Positions 56,044-64,000 of a stretch of 64,000 nucleotides of DNA are shown here, in pieces (position 1 is the stretch's first letter; each line of letters starts with the position of its first letter). The stretch lies in contig ACOK01000108.1 in the NCBI GenBank assembly GCA_000174895.1, positions 25,698-89,697 of the forward strand. The letters are read 5' to 3'. Origin of the DNA: Ruminococcus flavefaciens FD-1 (GTDB lineage Bacteria > Bacillota > Clostridia > Oscillospirales > Ruminococcaceae). The notes below the pieces were generated by a model. The model was not told where the DNA came from. It made no database searches and was given only the letters and a program-made list of their open reading frames with translations. Both the position numbers and the translations under genes were made by a program.

Positions 56044-56078
56044 GATCATACAGTTCTTTCCTGTATGATCTTATTATA
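56044..56078 (-). promoter_or_regulatory. Ten-base inverted repeat and -10 box before the ABC exporter
   Basis: GATCATACAG (56044-56053) and CTGTATGATC (56061-56070) are perfectly complementary. On the minus strand they are followed by seven T residues, as in a terminator for the kinase gene. TATAAT (56078-56073) directly precedes the repeat with no -35 box at the right spacing, which also fits an activator-controlled promoter with the repeat as operator. The data do not separate the two. Confidence 0.55.
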
Positions 56079-56165
56079 ACATATTGCTTTTTTAAAATCT
56101 TTGTCGATTCTTTAATTATTCTTTAATGCAGCGGCGTCTGGCTGACATTTTTTCACGTTTTTGAA

Positions 56166-57443
56166 TCAGATCAGCCTGAGTCTCAGGGAAACGGTAAAAC
56201 CTTCTCCGTTATTGCGGCAGTTCAGTTCTCCGCCCATCTGCCCTATCAGATAGTGAGAAATGTAAAGTCCGATGCCCGAACCTTCCTTTCCGGCGGCATT
56301 TGTTCCACGGCAGAACTTTCCCATTATTATATCCAGTTCTTCATCGGGAACTCCTCCGCCTTTGTCTGATATCTCAACAACGAAGAAACCTTCATCGAAA
56401 AAGCTTGAAACCGTTATCTCAGTATCGGCATATTTGTAAGAATTTGAGAATATATTGCCAAATACCTGTTCAAGCCTCAGTTTATCAGCATATACAATGC
56501 AGTCTTTTATATCCGCCTCTGTGACCTTTTTCTGAGCATCACACTCTTTTATGATATTTCCTATCTCACGGGATGACATTTCCTGCGGATCGACCTGAAG
56601 CTGTTCAAGCTCTTCAAGTGTGGCATGGAACATATTCTGTACAAGCTTGTCTATGCGGTCAGCCTTGCTGTTTATGGATTCCAGCGTTTCCCTTGTCTCA
56701 TCATCCTGAGTAACAAGTTCAAGATAATCCACCATTGCCTTTATAGATGAAACAGGTGTCTTGATATCATGTGAAAGCTCAGCTATAAGTTCCTTGCGGC
56801 TTTTAACAGCGGCTTCCTCACGTTTCCGTGAAGCTCTGAGCTCCTCACGCATTATATCGAAGCTTTCGGTGAATGCTCCGAATATGTTTCCCTCGTCCAT
56901 TTCAAGGGGAGTTTCAAGGTCACCGCCTGCAACACGCACCGCAAACCCTTTCAGCTTTCCGAAAGGCTCGACTACACGTTTTCTCAGGAAAACAAAGTAT
57001 ATGACCGACACTATCAGCATCAGTGCTGCCATACATCCTATCATACGTGCATTCCTGATATCGCTGAGACGCTTCTGCTCGGCATAGGGATTATGGACTA
57101 TAAGTTTTCCTGCCGCTTTGCCGTCTACCTCGATATCCCGTATAATGTCAAAATGCCCCGTGGCAGCTGAGACAGTTGTTGATATTCCCTCTTTAGTATA
57201 ACATATAAGACGGCTTTCGCTGTCAATGACCGCATAATCAAAAGCCTCTCTGCTTTCAACAAAGGCATTGTTCATTGTTGATATCTCATCCCAGTTCTCG
57301 CCTGTGTCAATGATAAGCCTGTTGATCTCCGTTGTATACTGAGGCATGACCTGCTCAGAGCCTGAATGAAGTATGTATGCACATATGATACCGCTCAGCA
57401 GTGAGAATAAAATGACATACAATACGATAAAGCGTCTTTTCAA
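56166..57443 (-). CDS. Sensor histidine kinase of the ABC exporter system
   Basis: The 425-residue kinase has an N-terminal helix (FIVLYVILFSLLSGIICAYI), an extracytoplasmic domain of about 100 residues, a second helix (MIGCMAALMLIVSVIYFVFL) and a HAMP linker (FGKLKGFAVRVAGGDLETPL). HisKA is AELSHDIKTPVSSIKAMVDY; the ATPase has VFGNIFSNSYKYAD (N box), ISDKGGGVPDEELD (G1) and GSGIGLYISHYLIGQMGG (G2). It phosphorylates the regulator encoded just upstream (ATGA overlap). The sensor domain suggests an extracellular ligand such as a peptide. Confidence 0.94.
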   Translation of the reverse strand: MKRRFIVLYVILFSLLSGIICAYILHSGSEQVMPQYTTEINRLIIDTGENWDEISTMNNAFVESREAFDYAVIDSESRLICYTKEGISTTVSAATGHFDIIRDIEVDGKAAGKLIVHNPYAEQKRLSDIRNARMIGCMAALMLIVSVIYFVFLRKRVVEPFGKLKGFAVRVAGGDLETPLEMDEGNIFGAFTESFDIMREELRASRKREEAAVKSRKELIAELSHDIKTPVSSIKAMVDYLELVTQDDETRETLESINSKADRIDKLVQNMFHATLEELEQLQVDPQEMSSREIGNIIKECDAQKKVTEADIKDCIVYADKLRLEQVFGNIFSNSYKYADTEITVSSFFDEGFFVVEISDKGGGVPDEELDIIMGKFCRGTNAAGKEGSGIGLYISHYLIGQMGGELNCRNNGEGFTVSLRLRLI

Positions 57444-58141
57444 TTGTTATCCTCCAGCATAAAGCCGACACCCCATATAGTTTTTATGACCGCAGGAGAA
57501 CCTGCATCATCTTCAATTTTTTCACGGAGATGACGGATATGTACATTCAGCGTTACATCGCCCACATATTCAGTTTCCCAGACTTTTTCAAAGAATTCAT
57601 CCTTTGGAATGACACGGTTCTTATTTTTCAGCATATACAGAAGAAGCTTGAATTCCATTGCCTTGAGAGCTGTAGTCTTGCCATCCCTGACGATAACAGC
57701 CTTCTTCATGTCAAATGCTGCGCTGCCGATACGGACGATGCCGTCCCCGTTCGTTTTGCTGCCGGTATTCTTCGCTTCTTCATACCTTTTGAGTACAGCC
57801 CTGACCTTTGCCAGCAATACCCCAAGAGAATACGGTTTGCATATATAATCATCACCGCCTATGCTGAGCGCAAGAAGCATATCATCCTCTGCCGCCCTTG
57901 CACTTATAAAAAAGATAGGCACATCCATACAGGTACGTATCTCACTGCAAAGGTCAAACCCGGAATCATTCCCGAGGTTTATATCAAGAAGTATCAGTGA
58001 ACAGGTATTCTTTTTCAGGAAATCACGGGCATCCTGTGCAGTCAGGACATACTGTGTCTCCACACCTGACATATTGAAATACTTAGCTGTATATTCAGCC
58101 AGCTCAGGCTCATCATCAATAACAAGAACGCTTGTATGCAT
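57440..58141 (-). CDS. OmpR-family response regulator of the ABC exporter system
   Basis: The 233-residue regulator has a complete receiver: VLVIDDEPELAEYTA (acidic pocket), CSLILLDINLGNDSGFD (phospho-acceptor Asp near residue 52), FFISARAAEDDML (Thr/Ser) and YICKPYSLGVLLAK (Lys). The winged helix follows: TALKAMEFKLLLYMLKNKN, GDVTLNVHIRHLREKIEDDA and TIWGVGFML. It should control the ABC exporter downstream, possibly through the repeat at 56044. It overlaps the kinase gene by 4 bases. Confidence 0.95.
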   Translation of the reverse strand: MHTSVLVIDDEPELAEYTAKYFNMSGVETQYVLTAQDARDFLKKNTCSLILLDINLGNDSGFDLCSEIRTCMDVPIFFISARAAEDDMLLALSIGGDDYICKPYSLGVLLAKVRAVLKRYEEAKNTGSKTNGDGIVRIGSAAFDMKKAVIVRDGKTTALKAMEFKLLLYMLKNKNRVIPKDEFFEKVWETEYVGDVTLNVHIRHLREKIEDDAGSPAVIKTIWGVGFMLEDNN

Positions 58142-58309
58142 CTTACCACCGCTTTCTCTGATTTTGTCTCATTATACCACAAAATCCGTGCAATGTCCAG
58201 CACATTTTCGGTTTCGTCATCGATGCTGCCGTGAGGCAGCAGTATGTCTTTTCTGCCGTAAGAAGCCTGATTTATTTTTTCCCGATCATATAAATGAGCA
58301 AAAATTCGC

Positions 58310-58339
58310 TTGACTTCTCTCTATACACGGATATATAAT
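58310..58339 (+). promoter_or_regulatory. Promoter of the GH9 cellulase gene
   Basis: TTGACT (58310-58315) and TATAAT (58334-58339) are 18 bases apart, about 35 bases before the TTG start codon. The remaining gap 58142-58373 has no other feature I can support. Confidence 0.8.
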
Positions 58340-58373
58340 TATTGTAGATACTACTATGAAAGGGTGATCTTTT

Positions 58374-60728
58374 TTGAAAATATTAAAAAAAATAGCTGCT
58401 GCGGCTTTAGCTATACTCTCTGTCATGCCAATGGCTGCACCGTCTTTTACTGCATATTCCGCCGCTCTCCCCGATAAGAACGATTATGAGGAGATCGACC
58501 GTAACTGGGCTAAGCTTCTGCAATACACTCTGCATTTCTACGATGCAAATATGTGCGGTACTGATGTTTCTGATAAAAACAGATTCTCATGGCGAGGCAA
58601 CTGCCATACCTACGATGCAAAAGTTCCTCTTCAGCCAATGGATGAACAGGAAAACGGCACAAACCTTGACGATGCTTTCATAAAAAAATACAAGGATGTA
58701 CTCGATCCTGACGGTGACGGATTCGTTGATGTTTCAGGCGGATTCCACGACGCAGGCGACCATGTAAAGTTCGGACTCCCCGAAGCCTATGCCGCTTCCG
58801 TTGTATCGTGGGGATATTATGAATTCCGTGAAGCCTATGAGAAAACGGGACAGGCTGAACATACAGAGACTATATGCCGCCATTTCTGTGACTACTTCAT
58901 GCGCTCAACTTTCCGTGATGACAACGGTAAAGTCGTTGCATTCTGCTATCAGGTAGGCGACGGAAGCATCGACCACGAATACTGGCAGTCGCCCGAGATC
59001 GACGCAATGGCAAGACCTGCATACTTTGCTACCTCCGAAAAGCCTACCACCGACGATGTATCGGAATCAGCGGCCGCTCTCGCTATCAACTACTATAACT
59101 TCCTTGACACCGATCCCGAATATGCTGAAAAATGCCTTGACTATGCAAAGGCACTGTTTGATTTTGCATCCGTAAATGAAAAGAAAGTGGGTCAGGCAGG
59201 CGAAGGCCCCAAGAGTTTCTACACATCCAACAAATGGGAAGATGACTTCTCTTTTGCCGCCTGCTGGCTTTACCTCATAACAAAAGATCACCGCTATCTT
59301 GAGGAATGTCTCCCTTATGTGGATTACTACGCACCTCCCGGATACGTTCTCTGCTGGAACGATATGTGGAACGGTGTAGGCATCCTCCTCGGACGCATCC
59401 AGGACATCTATCCCGAAGTCTGTGTGGAATGCCGTGAAGCCGCAGGACTTAACAAGTACGAAGAACTGGATTTCTGGTACATGGAGGCTAAGGCGATAAA
59501 CACGATCATGGAAGGCAAAAAGGGAAAGATCACTCCCGCAGGCTATTTCTATCTCGATACATGGGGAAGTGCCCGTTACAATACTGCTGTTCAGTTCACA
59601 GCCCTCCTCTACGATAAGTACTGCAAGGGAAAGGACAGATTCAATCCGGATAATCCCGATTACACTTTCTCAAAATGGGCACAGGGGCAGATGGAATACA
59701 TCATCGGTGATAATCCCCTCGGCAGAAGCTACGTTGTAGGATACGGGGAAAACAGCGTAAAGTATCCCCATCACCGTGCCGCTTCCGGTCTGACAATGGC
59801 AGAAGATCCTGCTGAACACAAACACGTACTATACGGCGCACTTGCAGGAGGCCCTGACGCTTCCGACAAGCACAACGACGTTACAGCTGACTGGATATAC
59901 AACGAAGTCACTATCGACTACAATGCCGCAATAGTCGGCGCAGCCGCAGGTCTTTATCTGTACAGCGGTGATGAGACAATGAAGCCCGATGAGGACTTCC
60001 CCCCTCCCGAAAAAGAAGACGATTCAGCACTATTCTCAGGCGATAACTTCTGGGCGGCAGGATACTGTCAGGAGTCTCCAGAAGATACAGGTGCAGGTGT
60101 TACAAAGCTGACGTTCTTCGTCAATACCGACTGCCTTGAACCGCATACCGATCTTTCCATACGCTACTATTTCGACATCTCGGAATTCGAGAAAAACACC
60201 GATATCCCGGGAAGCTTTGTACTTCAGAAGACCTACGATCAGGTAGAGACCGAAGTCACCGACAGGGCTGCAACTCTTTCCAAGCCGATAAAGTACAAGG
60301 ACAATGTCTACTATGTTGAGATAGCGTGGCCCGATTACGCTGTTGCAAACTCAAATAAGAAATATCAGTTCATAATCGGTATGTATTACGGCGATAAGTG
60401 GGACTCATCAAATGACTGGAGCAGAAAAGGAATAAAGGAACTTGATGGCGATTATGATAATATCGTCGGCGGCGTTGAACTTGCTGAAAAATGCGAAAAC
60501 GTCTGCGTTTATGCTGACGGGAAACTGGTTGGCGGTACCGAACCTGACGGCACTCAGCCGGCTAAAGTATACAAGATCGCACAGCTTGTAAGACTGCACA
60601 AAATGCTCCACGGCATTTCTCCTTTCTCTGATAAGGATTCAGCCATGCAGTTCGACTTCAACAATGACAGCGAAATTAATATCTACGATGAGATCATACT
60701 CAGAAAACTTATACTCAAATCAATGTAA
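58374..60728 (+). CDS. Secreted GH9 cellulase with CBM3c-like and dockerin domains
   Basis: The 784-residue exported enzyme starts with a TTG (GGGTG site upstream) and a signal peptide (KIAAAALAILSVMPMAA). The GH9 domain spans about residues 35-545: VSGGFHDAGDHVKFGLPEAY contains the catalytic Asp; LGRSYVVGYGENSVKYPHHR and DWIYNEVTIDYNAAIVGAAA carry the His/Arg and catalytic Glu. A CBM3c-like beta domain follows (FWAAGYCQESPEDTGAGVTK, LEPHTDLSIRYYFDISEFEK, YYVEIAWPDYAVANSNKKYQ). The C-terminus is a type I dockerin-like repeat with a single clear calcium loop (FDFNNDSEINIYDEIILRKL). It would cut cellulose while docked on a scaffold. Confidence 0.93.
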   Translation: MKILKKIAAAALAILSVMPMAAPSFTAYSAALPDKNDYEEIDRNWAKLLQYTLHFYDANMCGTDVSDKNRFSWRGNCHTYDAKVPLQPMDEQENGTNLDDAFIKKYKDVLDPDGDGFVDVSGGFHDAGDHVKFGLPEAYAASVVSWGYYEFREAYEKTGQAEHTETICRHFCDYFMRSTFRDDNGKVVAFCYQVGDGSIDHEYWQSPEIDAMARPAYFATSEKPTTDDVSESAAALAINYYNFLDTDPEYAEKCLDYAKALFDFASVNEKKVGQAGEGPKSFYTSNKWEDDFSFAACWLYLITKDHRYLEECLPYVDYYAPPGYVLCWNDMWNGVGILLGRIQDIYPEVCVECREAAGLNKYEELDFWYMEAKAINTIMEGKKGKITPAGYFYLDTWGSARYNTAVQFTALLYDKYCKGKDRFNPDNPDYTFSKWAQGQMEYIIGDNPLGRSYVVGYGENSVKYPHHRAASGLTMAEDPAEHKHVLYGALAGGPDASDKHNDVTADWIYNEVTIDYNAAIVGAAAGLYLYSGDETMKPDEDFPPPEKEDDSALFSGDNFWAAGYCQESPEDTGAGVTKLTFFVNTDCLEPHTDLSIRYYFDISEFEKNTDIPGSFVLQKTYDQVETEVTDRAATLSKPIKYKDNVYYVEIAWPDYAVANSNKKYQFIIGMYYGDKWDSSNDWSRKGIKELDGDYDNIVGGVELAEKCENVCVYADGKLVGGTEPDGTQPAKVYKIAQLVRLHKMLHGISPFSDKDSAMQFDFNNDSEINIYDEIILRKLILKSM

Positions 60729-60794
60729 TAAAACAAAGCTGTTCTGAGCCTATTTCATTTACGCCCGACATCCGTTCATTTTCCCCCTGATATA

Positions 60795-60835
60795 AAACAA
60801 GGACTGCCAACATCCGGGCAGTCCTTGTTTACCTC
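60795..60835 (+). terminator. Terminator after the cellulase gene
   Basis: AACAAGGACTGCC pairs with GGCAGTCCTTGTT around a short loop, followed by TTTACC. Confidence 0.88.
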
Positions 60836-60894
60836 CGCAGCAGAGTACGTTAAGGCAACACCGCACAAAACTAAAGAAAATGGTATGATCACTT

Positions 60895-61806
60895 ATGGAA
60901 AACACTTCAAATAATAAAGCTTATTTTCATCTTCCGGGACTGTTTGAATTCTATGATCTGTACAGTGTGTTTCTGCCACTGTACCGTAATCACCGGGAAT
61001 ATTTCTACGACCGGTGCGAAATAGCATCTGTCTATGGCGCTCCTGCCGACTGCATCTGGGGCGGCGGACGTGCCGGATTCGGCGAATGTGAAGCCAAAGA
61101 TGTACTCGCACTGATGAATGAATATGGTATTTCTTCAAGGCTCACTTTCAGCAATTCACTTTTAAGACCCGAACATCTCACCGACAGGAAATGCAATGCC
61201 CTGTGTGAACTTTTTGCCGGAAGCAAAGGCGTTCAGAACGGCGTGATAATCCACTCTGATCTTCTGCTTGAACATATTAAAAAGAATTATCCCGACCTTT
61301 ATTTCGTTTCATCGACTACAAAGGTTCAGACTGATTTCGAGCAGTTTTTAAAGGAAACAGACCGAAGTGATTTTAAATATGTCGTTCCTGATTTCAGACT
61401 GAATAAGCTGTACGATAAACTCGATAAACTCTCACAGGCGCAGAAAGAGAAAGTTGAATTTCTGTGCAATGAATGCTGCTCGTTTTATTGTAAAGACAGA
61501 AAAGAATGCTACGAAAATGTAAGCCGTAAAAATCTCGGAGAGAATTGTCCCGATCACATCTGTACCGCTCCTGATGCGGGGGACGGATACCGTTTTTCAA
61601 AGGCAATGAAAAATCCCGGATTCATCAGTACAGAAGACATCATCAACACATATCTGCCCCTCGGTTTTTCTAACTTCAAAATAGAAGGCAGAGGACTCGG
61701 AAGTGCTGTTAATCTCGAATTTCTGCTTTATTATCTCATAAAGCCTGAATACCGGCTTATTGTCCGTGAGGAGATCTACCTCGACAGTATGCTGGATCTG
61801 TTCTGA
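60895..61806 (+). CDS. U32 peptidase-like TIM-barrel protein, Cys-rich
   Basis: The 303-residue protein has an alpha/beta-barrel look (YDRCEIASVYGAPADCIWGG, DVLALMNEYGISSRLTFSNS, LYFVSSTTKVQTDFEQFLKE, YVVPDFRLN) and ends in FSNFKIEGRGLGSAVNLEFL, similar to the KIEGR element of U32 peptidases. A cysteine cluster near residues 192-215 (CNECCSFYCKDRKECYENV) could bind an iron-sulphur cluster as in related hydroxylation enzymes. It may act on RNA or proteins, or be a diverged member. No operon partner is close. The family call is tentative. Confidence 0.6.
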   Translation: MENTSNNKAYFHLPGLFEFYDLYSVFLPLYRNHREYFYDRCEIASVYGAPADCIWGGGRAGFGECEAKDVLALMNEYGISSRLTFSNSLLRPEHLTDRKCNALCELFAGSKGVQNGVIIHSDLLLEHIKKNYPDLYFVSSTTKVQTDFEQFLKETDRSDFKYVVPDFRLNKLYDKLDKLSQAQKEKVEFLCNECCSFYCKDRKECYENVSRKNLGENCPDHICTAPDAGDGYRFSKAMKNPGFISTEDIINTYLPLGFSNFKIEGRGLGSAVNLEFLLYYLIKPEYRLIVREEIYLDSMLDLF

Positions 61807-61853
61807 TTATCACAGCTGCGGTCGTCCCACATATTCAAATCCACCTGAAACTT

Positions 61854-62408
61854 CTATTTGATATAAACTCTGTCGCAGATATACTTAACCGGTACTTCTT
61901 CGGTACACCAGACTTCGTTCTCGGTTACACCGAATTTGTATCCATCCTTGTTCATCTCAGAAGCTGCGATTTTCAGCACTACAGGAGTCTTGTGCCAACG
62001 CTCGGCAGACTGCCATGCTTTGCCAATATCGGCTTGCATATGTACAGCGTGTCGCTTCATCTTCTTTATAGCTCCGCTTTCCTCAATGGCTTCAAGAGCC
62101 TTGGCAGTCGTTCCGTGATAGAGGAATTCAGGCGGTTCACAGTATTCAAGTTCAGGCTCTACCCATGGGATAGAGTGTCCCTGACAGCACTTGATCTTTT
62201 CGTGCTTTTCATCAAATCTGTAGCGTCCCTTATTGTCTTCTGCTGCTATCTGTTCCAGCAGTTCACGATCAAGCTTATAGCTGCTGTGACAGTTAACGCC
62301 GTTTATAAGCTGTTCTATCGACACCCATCCGTGTTCGTCCATATCCAGACCAGCTTTCTCTGGCTGGTGACGAAGGAGCAAACACAGATATTTCGATAAT
62401 TCGTTCAT
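61854..62408 (-). CDS. kptA: RNA 2'-phosphotransferase (Tpt1/KptA family)
   Basis: The 184-residue protein has the Tpt1/KptA pattern: LSKYLCLLLRHQPEKAGLDM, then DEHGWVSIEQLI (N-terminal winged helix), FLYHGTTAKALEAIEESGAI and KKMKRHAVHMQADIGKAWQS (NAD-binding ADP-ribosyltransferase-like fold with conserved His and Arg residues). It transfers a 2'-phosphate from RNA to NAD. In bacteria its natural role is unclear; repair of processed tRNA has been proposed. The ATG at 62408 has a GAGGTGAT site. It appears complete. Confidence 0.93.
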   Translation of the reverse strand: MNELSKYLCLLLRHQPEKAGLDMDEHGWVSIEQLINGVNCHSSYKLDRELLEQIAAEDNKGRYRFDEKHEKIKCCQGHSIPWVEPELEYCEPPEFLYHGTTAKALEAIEESGAIKKMKRHAVHMQADIGKAWQSAERWHKTPVVLKIAASEMNKDGYKFGVTENEVWCTEEVPVKYICDRVYIK

Positions 62409-62436
62409 ATTATCACCTCATTTATCATAGTATTCA

Positions 62437-62925
62437 TTATTCCACCCATTCCTCCACAGCAAACGGCCATAAGTTGCAGTGATATTTCACTGTAAATTGA
62501 CAGGGATAATAATTGACTGTAGAAAACGAAATGGTAAAACCGCGCTCCGACGACTTAAAAGGCCCGCCGCAATCGTATGTGCCGACATAGATTCCGCTGA
62601 CCTCATAGCCAGAGTCCAGTGCGTCGGGATGCCGCTTGTCATGCTTTAGGTTGAAATGCCCAAGCCACGGCTTTGCCTTTTTGACACATTCATTCAGATC
62701 GCTCAGCATCCTGATCGCCAGTTCTGTCGTTTCTTCCGAAACCTTTCCGTCAGATGATTCGAGGACAAAAACCCCGTTATTATTTATAAGGATCGTCGCT
62801 GACGTATCATATACGTCGAACTTTTCAAAATTCCTCTTTTTCAGAAACGTTATTACTTCCGTAACAGAATAGTGTATATACAACTCATTATCCTGCATTT
62901 CATCTGTGTTTTCGATCTGTTTCAT
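62437..62925 (-). CDS. Immunity-like orphan protein (162 aa)
   Basis: The protein has YIHYSVTEVITFLKKRNFEK, TILINNNGVFVLESSDGKVS, CVKKAKPWLGHFNLKHDKRH, PDALDSGYEVSGIYVGTYDC and GFTISFSTVNYYPCQFTVKY. It is a small alpha/beta protein of the general kind found as immunity proteins or DUF2004-like orphans, with no clear family. The ATG follows AAAGGAG. It lies beside another immunity-like gene with no toxin visible in the window. Confidence 0.6.
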   Translation of the reverse strand: MKQIENTDEMQDNELYIHYSVTEVITFLKKRNFEKFDVYDTSATILINNNGVFVLESSDGKVSEETTELAIRMLSDLNECVKKAKPWLGHFNLKHDKRHPDALDSGYEVSGIYVGTYDCGGPFKSSERGFTISFSTVNYYPCQFTVKYHCNLWPFAVEEWVE

Positions 62926-62940
62926 AGTATACTCCTTTCG

Positions 62941-63489
62941 TTATTTCCGTTCTGCCTTCTTTAACATATATCCTTCTTCATCAAGGTGAAACCACCGCTT
63001 GAGCTTATCGTCAAAATGCATTTTTATCTTTCCGTTTTCGTACCACTCATAATATATCTCAATGTTTTTTCTTTTATGATATATACTATAGCTTTTCAAT
63101 TTGCCTGACGGGTAGAAATCGACTTCTACTCCCTCCTCTAATCCGTCTTGAATATACGCATAATACATCAGGCTACAGTCCTCATGTAATTCATACATCA
63201 GACCGGTATAATTCACATCTTCCTCATTATCGTATATAAACCATCCGTCGCAAGGATCCCACCAAAGCTCATATCCAAACTCTTTTCCGTGTTCGGTCAC
63301 ATAGTCCCATGATAAGAATTCCAGCTTTTTATGCTCGATCACATAGTCACGGGATAATTTATCCAGCCCGATCTGAGCCATTTGCTTGGTTCTCACATAT
63401 TTCGGATCATCCGGGTGTGGTTTGGGAATATTCTGCTTTGAGTGTTTCGGTTTAGGTTTTGATCGTTCTTTTTTAGGTTTGATAAACAT
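62941..63489 (-). CDS. YwqK/MORN-like orphan protein (182 aa)
   Basis: The N-terminus is a basic, Pro/Lys-rich stretch (FIKPKKERSKPKPKHSKQNI). The rest contains FGYELWWDPCDGWFIYDNEE, YELHEDCSLMYYAYIQDGLE and YwqK-type repeats (EVDFYPSGKLKSYSIYHKRK, IEIYYEWYENGKIKMHFD). YwqK proteins are antitoxin or immunity partners of polymorphic toxins in some Firmicutes. It is adjacent to the 62437 gene and likely forms a small cluster with it. The ATG at 63489 follows a GGAGGTGAG site within a NUDIX-like remnant. Confidence 0.65.
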   Translation of the reverse strand: MFIKPKKERSKPKPKHSKQNIPKPHPDDPKYVRTKQMAQIGLDKLSRDYVIEHKKLEFLSWDYVTEHGKEFGYELWWDPCDGWFIYDNEEDVNYTGLMYELHEDCSLMYYAYIQDGLEEGVEVDFYPSGKLKSYSIYHKRKNIEIYYEWYENGKIKMHFDDKLKRWFHLDEEGYMLKKAERK

Positions 63490-63709
63490 CTCTGCTCACC
63501 TCCAAAGGCTTCTGAATCCCCCTGTGCCTTTCAGTCTTTTTCTTCTGTACAAGCACACGTTTGTCATCATAAATAAGGCACATATTGGTGAATTCTGTTT
63601 TTTATGATCTGTAAAACACTTTGATATGAGGCTTATAAATTCTGTCTTGCTTATCGATCGGATACAACTTATCTTCAGGATATAAAAAGTTGAAGCTCTG
63701 CAAATCCAT
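63473..63709 (-). pseudogene. Broken NUDIX-hydrolase-like remnant
   Basis: From an ATG at 63709 (GAAAGGAG site) 35 codons read MDLQSFNFLYPEDKLYPIDK and so on, then a TAA at 63604-63602. In the same frame the sequence continues KTEFTNMCLIYDDKRVLVQK, resembling the first strand of NUDIX proteins (TNMCLIYD, RVLVQ), but it ends before any NUDIX box, at a stop overlapping the next gene. It looks like a truncated and stop-interrupted fragment. The identification is tentative. Confidence 0.4.
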
Positions 63710-64000
63710 AGCACCGCTCCTTTCTTTAGCTGCCTTATCTCAATCATGGTAAAGCACAGGAGATGCCATACCTTTTTTACAATGCTTCTCAGGAAGTGTT
63801 TTACAAATAAAAAGTTGTCTTATTTCATCCAGCTGACATGGTGATAGCCGGGTATTTACAAGTATTTTCCATGATGTACTCCTATTTCATGTTTTCTCTA
63901 TTATACATCAATACTGCTAATAATGCAAGGCTGATTACAATAAAACAAAAATACCGCAGTTAACAGTGATACTCATATAGAACTTAAACCCGCGAATTAT
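63710..64000. other. Gap without a supportable gene
   Basis: About 290 AT-rich bases at the right edge contain no convincing reading frame, RNA or repeat on either strand. Confidence 0.5.

Overview
The window is bacterial DNA, most likely from a fibre-degrading gut Ruminococcus or close Oscillospiraceae relative. The best host markers are a secreted GH9 cellulase ending in a type I dockerin (58374-60728) and a second secreted dockerin protein (52236-52928), which point to a cellulosome-forming host. No rRNA, tRNA or CRISPR array was seen.

Layout. (1) 1-1865: 3' part of a VanR/VanS-like two-component pair, then a lipoprotein cut short after about 68 residues. (2) 1858-9407, minus strand: a damaged defence island. 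A Hachiman-like operon (XRE regulator, HamA, only the first part of HamB) is joined by a deletion to the last codons of a type I hsdM, followed by hsdS, hsdR and a YgjP-type metallopeptidase. Neither HamB nor HsdM is complete here. (3) About 9.5-51.6 kb: one siphovirus-type prophage of HK97 organisation. It has an attenuated leader and sigma-like regulator, a replication module (DUF2800, DUF2815, family A polymerase, primase-helicase, VRR-NUC, SNF2), HNH and small terminase, a ParB-methyltransferase, an accessory cassette array, large terminase, portal, ClpP, HK97 capsid, connectors, tail tube, G/GT chaperones with a -1 frameshift site, tape measure, baseplate/fibre genes, holin, GH25 lysin, three excisionase-like genes and a tyrosine integrase. 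(4) 51.6-64 kb, host: LMW phosphatase, dockerin protein, MacB-like ABC exporter with its own two-component system, GH9 cellulase, U32-like protein, KptA, and immunity-like orphan genes.

The most unusual content is accessory. Between the small-terminase/methyltransferase genes and the large terminase lie six copies of one promoter module (TTGATA-17 bp-TAATAT plus an upstream near-palindrome at fixed spacing). Each drives a different small gene or gene pair: a virulence-protein-like gene with DUF4314, an amidoligase, a gamma-glutamylcyclotransferase with a zinc ribbon, DUF3846, a very acidic protein and a DUF7678-like protein. Two of the junctions carry a related structured element. Separately, AT-rich genes, several with their own near-consensus promoters and often antisense, sit at late-gene junctions (20.3-21.2, 23.2, 30, 36.3, 41.2-42.3 and 51 kb). 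The most striking is a two-gene operon of a J-domain protein and an HNH-like protein placed between tape measure and distal tail genes.

The prophage looks damaged: large terminase has an in-frame TAG, the portal has three apparent +1 insertions near its 3' end, and SNF2 and DUF1492 have one each. The indels all lie in short homopolymers, so either real decay or sequence error is possible. All functional calls are from reading motifs by eye; no database search was run.
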